Below are positions 1 to 6,189 of a stretch of DNA of 6,189 nucleotides, one piece after another. The notes beneath the pieces were generated by a model. The model had not been told where the DNA came from and made no database searches. It saw only the letters and a program-made list of their open reading frames with translations. Position 1 is the stretch's first letter. Every line of letters starts with the position of its first letter. Location: contig JAISJY010000177.1 in assembly GCA_031261365.1 (NCBI GenBank), positions 1-6,189 on the forward strand, given 5' to 3'. Both the position numbers and the translations under genes were made by a program. The stretch comes from Caryophanales bacterium (GTDB lineage: Bacteria > Bacillota_I > Bacilli_A > RFN20 > JAISJY01).

Positions 1-1
1 A

Positions 2-1015
2 AACTCTATTAAGAAATATGAAGTAATTTCTACTAGTATTATTTACCGTGGCCCTTATGGAGCTATTAAAGGGAATACTGTTTCTCTTGTTAATAATTTT
101 AGACCTGTAGATTTAAGTGATGGTTTAAACTTTTATGCGGTCAGTGATACTCATGACTTTTATAAACATGTGAATACGGATACTACTAAATTAGATTTTA
201 TAATTTTAGGTGGAGACCATGCTTCTTTTATACAAAGAGAAGAAGATTTATTAATTGCTAATAAGTTAGGAAGAAGGCTTAGTAATGGTGAAATACCTCT
301 ATTATATGCTCGGGGAAATCATGAAACTAAAGGTAGTAGATTTGCTGAACTATATCAATATGTTGGTAGTAAGGGTACTGATTTCTTTTATTCATTTTAT
401 TTAAATGGAGTTGCTGGAGTTGTTTTAGATATGGTAGAAGATTATAATGATAGTTGGTATGAGTTTTATGGTATGGCAGATTATACAAATTACCGTTTAA
501 GACAATTAGATTTTTTAGATGATTTATATAGTAGTTATAAGTTTGAAGAGGCTAGTGTTAGGTTTCGTTTAGCCATTAGTCATGTTCCAATTACAGTTTT
601 GAATAAAAACGATCAAATAAAAAATCATAAAGAACTATTTACAGAATCTTTGAATAGGTTTAATTTGAATATGTTAGTTAGTGGTCATAAGCATATTTTA
701 GTTCCTGTTTTAGTTCAAGGAAAAACTAATGAAGAAGTGAATGTGGCTTATGCTAAAACTTACGGAACTATTTTAAAGAATGGTTCAATTATAAATGCTA
801 ACTTTAATGCTTTTATTATTTCTAAAAGAACATACAAGCAAGGATTAGGTTGGGATGAAAATGAATTTGGTAAATATATGATAGGAATGATAACGGGTGT
901 TTCATTCATAAATAGTGAGATAACTATTTCATATATTAATAATAAGAAGGAAGTTGTTCCTGTTCTTGACCCTTATAGTGAGCTTTTAGAAAATAGTTTT
1001 ACTTTTGAATTGTAG
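2..1015 (+). CDS. Calcineurin-like metallophosphoesterase, 5'-truncated by window edge
   Basis: The frame is open from base 2 to the TAG stop at 1013-1015, giving 337 visible residues with the N-terminus missing. The metal-site motifs of the calcineurin-like phosphoesterase superfamily appear in order: SDTHD (Asp49, His51 of the fragment), GGD (Asp72), GNHE (Asn106, His107), SHVP (His194) and GHKH (His229, His231). A two-metal phosphoesterase hydrolysing a phosphomono- or diester is therefore expected; the substrate cannot be told. About 48 residues before the first motif look beta-rich, and could be the end of a purple-acid-phosphatase-like N-terminal beta domain (inference). About 105 residues follow the last motif and are unassigned. 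The GTG at 170-172 is not the real start: it would remove the Asp-x-His motif, has no ribosome binding site, and the frame stays open upstream. The second motif reads GGDHAS rather than the commoner GDxxD/N. Cell location is unknown because the N-terminus is missing. Family assignment is firm; specific function is not. Confidence 0.9.
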   Translation, partial: NSIKKYEVISTSIIYRGPYGAIKGNTVSLVNNFRPVDLSDGLNFYAVSDTHDFYKHVNTDTTKLDFIILGGDHASFIQREEDLLIANKLGRRLSNGEIPLLYARGNHETKGSRFAELYQYVGSKGTDFFYSFYLNGVAGVVLDMVEDYNDSWYEFYGMADYTNYRLRQLDFLDDLYSSYKFEEASVRFRLAISHVPITVLNKNDQIKNHKELFTESLNRFNLNMLVSGHKHILVPVLVQGKTNEEVNVAYAKTYGTILKNGSIINANFNAFIISKRTYKQGLGWDENEFGKYMIGMITGVSFINSEITISYINNKKEVVPVLDPYSELLENSFTFEL

Positions 1016-1044
1016 CTTAAATAATGCTTTTTTGTCTTTTTTAA

Positions 1045-1072
1045 TTGGATAGATAGAGTTTTAATATATAAT
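1045..1072 (+). promoter_or_regulatory. Putative sigma-A type promoter for the hybrid kinase (and hprK)
   Basis: A perfect -10 hexamer TATAAT lies at 1067-1072, with a weak -35 candidate TTGGAT at 1045-1050 (three of six matches to TTGACA) and a 16-bp spacer. Two T-tracts at 1028-1033 and 1037-1042 lie just upstream and could act as an UP-like AT-rich element. The start codon is 32 bp beyond the -10. In DNA this AT-rich a TATAAT can occur by chance, so the position within the only intergenic gap is the main support. Confidence 0.45.
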
Positions 1073-1094
1073 ATTAGAGGTTAGTAAAATTAGT

Positions 1095-1099
1095 GAGGG
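1095..1099 (+). promoter_or_regulatory. Ribosome binding site of the hybrid kinase
   Basis: GAGGG sits 4 bases before the ATG at 1104. It contains GAGG, a match to the core of AGGAGG, and is the only G-rich stretch in the gap. It supports ATG 1104 as the kinase start. Confidence 0.65.
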
Positions 1100-1103
1100 C
1101 GAA

Positions 1104-4100
1104 ATGGGAAAAAAAATTAAAGGATTTTTTAAAAATATAAGTAACTTTTTCAAAAGTAGAAAATTAAAAACAAAACTATTAGCTATATTTTTAACAGTTA
1201 AAATAGTTCCGATTACTATTTTAGTTTTAATAGTTTTTGCACAGTTTGGTGTTTTACAAAATTCTATTATAAAAAGAACTGAAGATTTAAGAAAGCAAGT
1301 TGAAAATGAATTAACAGTGGCAGAGGAAATTGCCGTTAGTGGTTCTAACTTAGCCTTAATCAATTCGGCTAGTGACCCAATAGAAAGAATGACAACCGAT
1401 ACAGCTAAAGAAGTAGCTGAAATGCTTTATAATAATGATAATTTAGTTCAAATAATCGCTAATGCTTATGAATGGGATGATTTAACACCAACAAATAATA
1501 GTTTACTATTAAAGAACTTTGTTGATAATTATACTTCTAAAGTTATTAAACAAAATACTTGGAGGCTAGTAATTCCAGATGAAAATGGTTCTATTGAATA
1601 TAACGGTAATAAAGTTAAAGAAATACCTCTAACAAATGAGGCTGAAAGAGAAGAAGCTAAGTTGCTTAAAAATGCTTTTTGGGCTCCGATAGATGTTCCT
1701 AATTTAAACTTACCAGATGATAGTGGTAATTCTACTAATAAGATTAATGAAGATGATGGAAATGGAAATGGTATTTTAGATGATTGGAGATATAGAGAAC
1801 CTGATTATTTTGAATATGAAGATATACCTTTATTTAATCAGATTTCTTTTATAGATTTAAATGGGCAAGAACAATTAAAATACACTGCTCCTCAAGAACT
1901 TTCTCAAAAAGTTAATCATTATCAAGATTTAAAACCTAATGAATTAAATAATGTTTTAGTTACAAACGGAGAAGTGGGATACGCGGAGCGGTTTACTAAT
2001 ACTTATATTAAAGCGGAGGAATATCCTAAACATTTTAATGATTTCCCTGCTACTAAAGCCGAATATCAAGCTTTAAGTAAAGACGAAAAAGTTTATGTCA
2101 GTGATGTTAGAGGGGCTTATGTCAGAGGCATAGTTGGAATGTATGCTGGTTATACTACTTACACTCCTTATAATGTTGAAAGTATAAATATTAATAATAC
2201 TAATGATAATTTAATTTATCTATTGAGCGAGAGTAATAAAAATGGGAAAGGAATAACCCCTTTAGCAAGATTAGATGGGGAGACTGCTGATGCTTTTATT
2301 GATAGAGCATTAACTTGGTTAGTTGAAAATCATCCTGAAAAAACAACAAATTATCCTAATTCATTAAGAAATGTTGATTCTTTAATGAGTATTGGTAAAT
2401 CTTTGTTTCCTGAAAATGATGCTTTAGATTATAAAAAGTTAACTCATCCCGGTTATGTTAATGCCGATGGTTCTATTGAATATAGTGGTTGGAAAACAGT
2501 AGATTTTTATTCAACACAAGGAGCTTTTGCTGGTAAAGAAAATCCTTTAGGAGAACGATTTGAAGGAATTATTAGATGGTTAGTTCCTGTTTATAATAAT
2601 TTAGGTGATAAAGTTGGTTATATAGCAGCAGCTTTTAATGCTGATCATTTAATGGAAAAAATAGACCATATAACTCCAATGATAGAAAGATATAGTGAAT
2701 TATCAGATGCTGGAGCAGGTAATTATGCTTTTATTTGGGATTCTAAAATAAGAAGTGTGGCTCATCCGCGACATAATTCTATTTATGGTTATAATGCTGT
2801 GACTGGTGACCCAGAAATACCTTGGCTATATTCTAAATATTTTGATAAATATGTTAACAAATTAGGAGAAAATCCTAATGCTTCTACTTGGTATGATTAT
2901 TTCTTTACTAATTCAAGTGCACCTAATGAAGATGGAGATGGAACTCCAGAGTTTTTTGAACAAAATAGACCACCTTTAAAAACTCCTGCTCAAATATTAA
3001 CAGATTCTGGTTTAGTTGGTTTAGATGGGAGATGGTTAAATAATGCTCCACAATGTACAGGCTGGGCTGATATAAGTAGAGATGGTGGCTCAGGTTCTTT
3101 TTATATTTTATGGTCTGGCTTATATAAAATAACAACAGTTTCAGCTATTCCTTATTATTCTGGACAATATAATGAATTAAAACAAGGTAATAGAAGAGGT
3201 TTTGGTATAGTAACAATAGGAGCAGGTTTTGATGATTTCTTAGCTCCTGCTCGAGAAACAGATGCAAAACTTAAAGAAAGTATGGACAATGCTAATGAAC
3301 TTATAAATGGTTCAGTAGACGATAGTAAAAAAGCTGTTAATGATTCTCTTAGTGCAACTACTAACCAAGTATTTATCTCTTTGGCAATAATTATTGCAAT
3401 TGTGATAGTAGTAGCTTATTTAACAGCCGGAAGTATTACTAAAAACATTGATAAAATAACTTATGGTATCACGAAGTTTAGAAGTGGTGAAAGACAATTT
3501 AGATTTAATTCAACTTCAACTGATGAGTTTGGAATTATTCAGTCAATTTTTGATGATATGGCATCTTCTATTGAAGAGTCAATTAAAAATCCAATAATTA
3601 TTCTTGATGAAAACTTAAAAATTGTTTATCTTAATAATCAAGCTTTATCTTTAAATAATATCTTTACTAAAGATTCAATAGGTACAAGTTTTAATGATGC
3701 AGTAGAGTTTGATTATGATTCTCCTTATCATCCGATAAATGCTCTAGAAAAAAATCAAATGACTGAAATATTCTTTAGTCCAAGAAGTCAGGAATATCTC
3801 AAATCTAGTGCTTCTTATTTCTATGATAGAAATGGTGAGAAAAAGGGTTATGTTATTGAAATATTTAATGTTACTGAAATGGTGAGAGAGCAACAAAGGT
3901 TAGAAACTCAAAGGTTATTATTAGATAAAATCTTCTCTTCTTCACCAGACTTAATATTTTATATTGATACTGATAATAAGTATTTGACTGTAAATCCTAG
4001 ATACGCGAGTATTTCAGGTTTATCACCAGAAGAGTTTGTTGGCAAATCACCAATAGATATTTATGGTGAGGAGGCTGGTTCTGCCTATGAAAAAATGAAT

Positions 4101-5501
4101 AGTGAGGCTAAGAATAGTGGTATTTCTATCTCGGCTGAACAGTCTTTAGTTTTTGCTGATGGACATATTGAAACAGTTGATACTGTTAGAACACCTCTAT
4201 CTGATTCTGAAGGTAAATATTTAGGGATTTTAGGTTTCTCTAGAGATGTATCTAATCGTGTGGCAGTTGAAAACAATTTAAGAAATACTCAATTAGCTTT
4301 GGAGAAGGCTGTTATTGATGCGAATGAATCGGCAGCCCATAAGACAGATTTCTTAGCAAGGATGAGTCATGAAATAAGAACTCCAATGAATGCTATTATT
4401 GGGGTAACTTCTATTGTGAAAAATGAATTATCACCTTTAGTTATTAAACAAAAGGAATTAAACTCTGTCATGGTTCATGTGGGACAAATTGAAACAAGTA
4501 GTCAGCATTTATTAGGTTTATTAAATGATATTCTTGATTTATCTAAAATTGATGCTGGAAAGATAGAATTAGCTAATGAAGATGTTGACATGAGAAAGTT
4601 ATTTGATTCAGTTGTTAATATTATTTCACCTCGGTTTGTGGAAAAGAATATTACTTTTAAATATCACATGGACACTTTGAAAAATGATCATTTCTCGACA
4701 GATTCTTTGAGACTCCGTCAAGTATTGATTAATTTATTAGGTAATGCTGTGAAGTTCACTCGGGAGTTAGGGACAGTTACTTTCAATATTATTGATAAAG
4801 GTAATATAGATGGTAAAACTATTTTAGAGTTTACAGTTTCTGATACCGGTATTGGAATTAGTAAATCTGATATACCTAATTTATTTAGATCTTTTGAACA
4901 AGCCAATTCTTCTATTTCTAAAAAGTTTGGAGGTACAGGTTTAGGTTTAGCTATCTCTCAAAAGATTATTCAAATGTTAGGTAGTGAAATAAAAGTAACT
5001 TCTGTTTTAGAAGAGGGAACAACATTTAGTTTTGAAATAGCTTTAAGCACCGTGAATGAAAGTGATGCTGAAGTAGTAGAAATAGTTGATGCAACGAATA
5101 GATTTAAAGGCAAGAGAATATTATTAGTTGATGATGTTGATATTAACAGAATGATTGTTGTTTCTTTATTAGAAATAACAGGAGCAAGTATTGAAGAAGC
5201 CGAAGATGGAACAGTGGCTGTTCAAAAGTTTACTGAGAATAATCCTAATTATTATGATATTATTTTTATGGATATTAGAATGCCAATTATGGATGGTTAT
5301 GAAGCAACAAAGAGTATTAGAGCTATCGGTTCTGATTATGCTAAAAAGATACCTATTATTGCATTGACTGCTAATGCTTTTAAAGAAGATATTGATGCTG
5401 CTAAAGCGGCTGGAATGAACTCTCATGTGGCTAAACCTGTTGATTATGAGAAGTTAATAGAACAATTATTTAAATATTTGAAGGTGACAAATGATAAGTA
5501 A
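1104..5501 (+). CDS. Giant membrane hybrid histidine kinase (Cache-like sensor-HAMP-PAS-PAS-HisKA-HATPase_c-REC)
   Basis: This 1465-residue sensor kinase should autophosphorylate on His and pass phosphate to its own receiver. Visible order: a basic N-terminus; TM1 about 25-50; extracellular sensor about 52-755; TM2 about 756-776; HAMP about 777-828; a divergent PAS about 829-922; a clearer PAS about 935-1052; a helical linker; HisKA with SHEIRTPMN (phospho-His1089); HATPase_c with N-box Asn1210/Asn1214, G1 DTGIG (1247-1251), F-box near 1261-1264 and G2 GGTGLGLAIS (1276-1285); a receiver with Asp1343/Asp1344, phosphoacceptor Asp1390, Thr1422 and Lys1444. All catalytic residues are present, so it should be active. 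There is no HPt or DNA-binding domain, so a separate HPt protein is expected. The sensor is far larger than a usual dCache domain (roughly 250 residues) and holds motifs such as AGKENPLGERFEG, AHPRHNSIYGY and GGSGSFYILWSG. ATG 1104 has a ribosome binding site and immediately precedes the basic segment and TM1. The 3' end overlaps hprK by 11 bp. The ligand is unknown. Confidence 0.95.
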   Translation: MGKKIKGFFKNISNFFKSRKLKTKLLAIFLTVKIVPITILVLIVFAQFGVLQNSIIKRTEDLRKQVENELTVAEEIAVSGSNLALINSASDPIERMTTDTAKEVAEMLYNNDNLVQIIANAYEWDDLTPTNNSLLLKNFVDNYTSKVIKQNTWRLVIPDENGSIEYNGNKVKEIPLTNEAEREEAKLLKNAFWAPIDVPNLNLPDDSGNSTNKINEDDGNGNGILDDWRYREPDYFEYEDIPLFNQISFIDLNGQEQLKYTAPQELSQKVNHYQDLKPNELNNVLVTNGEVGYAERFTNTYIKAEEYPKHFNDFPATKAEYQALSKDEKVYVSDVRGAYVRGIVGMYAGYTTYTPYNVESININNTNDNLIYLLSESNKNGKGITPLARLDGETADAFIDRALTWLVENHPEKTTNYPNSLRNVDSLMSIGKSLFPENDALDYKKLTHPGYVNADGSIEYSGWKTVDFYSTQGAFAGKENPLGERFEGIIRWLVPVYNNLGDKVGYIAAAFNADHLMEKIDHITPMIERYSELSDAGAGNYAFIWDSKIRSVAHPRHNSIYGYNAVTGDPEIPWLYSKYFDKYVNKLGENPNASTWYDYFFTNSSAPNEDGDGTPEFFEQNRPPLKTPAQILTDSGLVGLDGRWLNNAPQCTGWADISRDGGSGSFYILWSGLYKITTVSAIPYYSGQYNELKQGNRRGFGIVTIGAGFDDFLAPARETDAKLKESMDNANELINGSVDDSKKAVNDSLSATTNQVFISLAIIIAIVIVVAYLTAGSITKNIDKITYGITKFRSGERQFRFNSTSTDEFGIIQSIFDDMASSIEESIKNPIIILDENLKIVYLNNQALSLNNIFTKDSIGTSFNDAVEFDYDSPYHPINALEKNQMTEIFFSPRSQEYLKSSASYFYDRNGEKKGYVIEIFNVTEMVREQQRLETQRLLLDKIFSSSPDLIFYIDTDNKYLTVNPRYASISGLSPEEFVGKSPIDIYGEEAGSAYEKMNSEAKNSGISISAEQSLVFADGHIETVDTVRTPLSDSEGKYLGILGFSRDVSNRVAVENNLRNTQLALEKAVIDANESAAHKTDFLARMSHEIRTPMNAIIGVTSIVKNELSPLVIKQKELNSVMVHVGQIETSSQHLLGLLNDILDLSKIDAGKIELANEDVDMRKLFDSVVNIISPRFVEKNITFKYHMDTLKNDHFSTDSLRLRQVLINLLGNAVKFTRELGTVTFNIIDKGNIDGKTILEFTVSDTGIGISKSDIPNLFRSFEQANSSISKKFGGTGLGLAISQKIIQMLGSEIKVTSVLEEGTTFSFEIALSTVNESDAEVVEIVDATNRFKGKRILLVDDVDINRMIVVSLLEITGASIEEAEDGTVAVQKFTENNPNYYDIIFMDIRMPIMDGYEATKSIRAIGSDYAKKIPIIALTANAFKEDIDAAKAAGMNSHVAKPVDYEKLIEQLFKYLKVTNDK
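5482..5487 (+). promoter_or_regulatory. Ribosome binding site of hprK, inside the kinase gene
   Basis: AGGTGA matches the 3' half of the full Shine-Dalgarno sequence AAAGGAGGTGA and ends 3 bases before ATG 5491. It lies within the last codons of the kinase. This selects ATG 5491 and implies that hprK is translated from the same message, probably coupled to termination of the kinase at 5499-5501. Confidence 0.65.
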
Positions 5502-6189
5502 AGCGGTTAGTGTTAGAGAATTAATAGAAGATTTTCATTTAACAAATGTTGTTCCTAATGCGGATGATTCTAGAAATATCACGGTTACCGATATTAATAG
5601 ACCTGGTTTAGAATTAACAGGTTATTATCAACACACCGAATTAAAAAGAATTGTTGTTTTGGGTAATAAAGAAATAGAATATATTAATACTTTTACGGAT
5701 AAGGCTCATTTTAAAGAACCTTTTGCTATGATAAGTTCAAGTGAAGTTCCTTGTATTATCATTACTAATAATAATGTTTGCCCTCCTGATTTATATGTAG
5801 CGGCTAAGAAAAATAAAACGGCTATCTTATTAACTAATTTAAAAAGTAGTCAATTTATTACAAGTTTAACTTTGTTTTTATCAGAAGCAATGGCTCCAAG
5901 TCTTTCTTTACATGGAACTTTATTAGAGGTTAGTGGAGTTGGTTTATTATTATTAGGAGCTTCTGGTATTGGTAAGAGTGAAATAGCTTTAGATTTAGTT
6001 AGAAGAGGACATAGATTAGTGGCAGATGATTCAGTTGAGATAACTTATGTTTCTAATGCTTTATATGGTAAAGCTCCTGAAGTCTTAAAAAGAGTTATTG
6101 AAGTCAGAGGGCTAGGAGTGATAGATGTTACTAATATTTTTGGTATAAGTAGTTATAAAGAAAGACAACAAATTGATTATGTTATTCAA
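5491..6189 (+). CDS. hprK: HPr kinase/phosphorylase, 3'-truncated by window edge
   Basis: HprK phosphorylates HPr on its regulatory serine (Ser46) using ATP or pyrophosphate and also removes that phosphate. In low-GC Gram-positives this controls PTS sugar uptake and CcpA-dependent catabolite repression from the cytoplasm. The first 233 residues are visible; about 310 is usual, so roughly 80 C-terminal residues are missing. The N-terminal domain (about 1-130) contains VTDINRPGLELTGYY, a typical HprK block, and SSSEVPCIIITNN. The catalytic domain starts with the conserved His-Gly (His141), then Walker A GASGIGKS (156-163, Lys162), GHRLVADD with Asp179/Asp180, and the HprK signature EVRGLGVIDV (204-213). 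All active-site elements expected in this part are present. The gene starts within the kinase's last codons (11-bp overlap), with AGGTGA upstream and no separate promoter seen. hprK is often followed by lgt in Bacillota; that neighbour would lie outside the window. Confidence 0.97.
   Translation, partial: MISKAVSVRELIEDFHLTNVVPNADDSRNITVTDINRPGLELTGYYQHTELKRIVVLGNKEIEYINTFTDKAHFKEPFAMISSSEVPCIIITNNNVCPPDLYVAAKKNKTAILLTNLKSSQFITSLTLFLSEAMAPSLSLHGTLLEVSGVGLLLLGASGIGKSEIALDLVRRGHRLVADDSVEITYVSNALYGKAPEVLKRVIEVRGLGVIDVTNIFGISSYKERQQIDYVIQ

Noticed and set aside
170..172. GTG as the start codon of the metallophosphoesterase
   Set aside because: The frame is open back to base 2, there is no Shine-Dalgarno sequence before the GTG, and starting there would remove the Asp-x-His metal-binding motif.
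1014..1042. Rho-independent terminator after the metallophosphoesterase
   Set aside because: There are T-tracts at 1028-1033 and 1037-1042, but the only stem found is the 3-bp AGC/GCT pairing (1014-1016 with 1026-1028), too weak to call.
1061..1363. 100-codon open frame on the - strand
   Set aside because: It lies antisense to the kinase start, is hydrophobic because it is the complement of Lys/Phe/Ile-rich coding, and resembles no family.
2923..3135. 70-codon open frame on the - strand within the kinase sensor region
   Set aside because: The complementary + strand encodes well-patterned sensor sequence; the - strand product is low-complexity and has no recognisable motif.
4085..4276. 63-codon open frame on the - strand opposite the second PAS domain
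   Set aside because: It is a shadow of the PAS coding sequence with no motif or ribosome binding site of note.
4718..4906. 62-codon open frame on the - strand opposite the HATPase_c domain
   Set aside because: It is a shadow of a conserved catalytic coding region.
5169..5426. 85-codon open frame on the - strand opposite the receiver domain
   Set aside because: It is a shadow of the receiver coding sequence; the composition (Ser, Asn, Ile, Cys) is typical of antisense translation of AT-rich genes.
1104..5501. UGA read as tryptophan, as in many Mollicutes
   Set aside because: The tryptophan codons read in the genes are TGG, and there are no in-frame TGA codons, so the standard code fits.
1..6189. 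CRISPR arrays, tRNA/rRNA genes, insertion sequences or toxin-antitoxin pairs
   Set aside because: The sequence is almost wholly occupied by three coding frames; no regularly spaced repeats, cloverleaf candidates, transposase motifs or terminal inverted repeats were seen.

Overview
The window is AT-rich DNA with three genes, all on the + strand and packed closely. The codons are strongly A/T-ending, stops are TAG and TAA, and every tryptophan read is TGG, so nothing suggests a recoded UGA. Low GC plus an hprK gene whose C-terminal part looks Bacillota/Mollicutes-like suggests a low-GC Bacillota or deep Mycoplasmatota-type lineage (for example gut or environmental Tenericutes relatives). This placement is an inference. 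The 1465-residue hybrid sensor kinase argues against a strongly reduced, host-restricted mycoplasma.

Layout. (1) 2-1015: the 3' part of a calcineurin-like metallophosphoesterase whose start lies left of the window. (2) 1016-1103: an 88-bp gap with a plausible sigma-A type promoter and a ribosome binding site for the next gene. (3) 1104-5501: a very large membrane-bound hybrid histidine kinase. Its order is TM1, a roughly 700-residue extracellular Cache-like sensor, TM2, HAMP, two PAS domains, HisKA, HATPase_c and a receiver domain. (4) 5491-6189: the 5' three quarters of hprK (HPr kinase/phosphorylase), which overlaps the kinase gene by 11 bp and runs off the right edge.

How the genes may work together. 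The kinase and hprK are probably co-transcribed and translationally coupled, pairing an extracellular-signal phosphorelay protein with the central regulator of sugar uptake and carbon catabolite control. A functional link is a hypothesis from gene order only. The kinase has a receiver domain but no HPt or DNA-binding output, so its downstream partners must be encoded elsewhere. The metallophosphoesterase is probably a separate unit, because a promoter-like sequence separates it from the kinase.

The most interesting part is the kinase's extracellular region. It resembles, by recall, a sensor module found on varied signalling outputs in other bacteria, with no ligand known to me. Here it also carries two EF-hand/dockerin-like acidic loops and an apparent insertion of about 100 residues.
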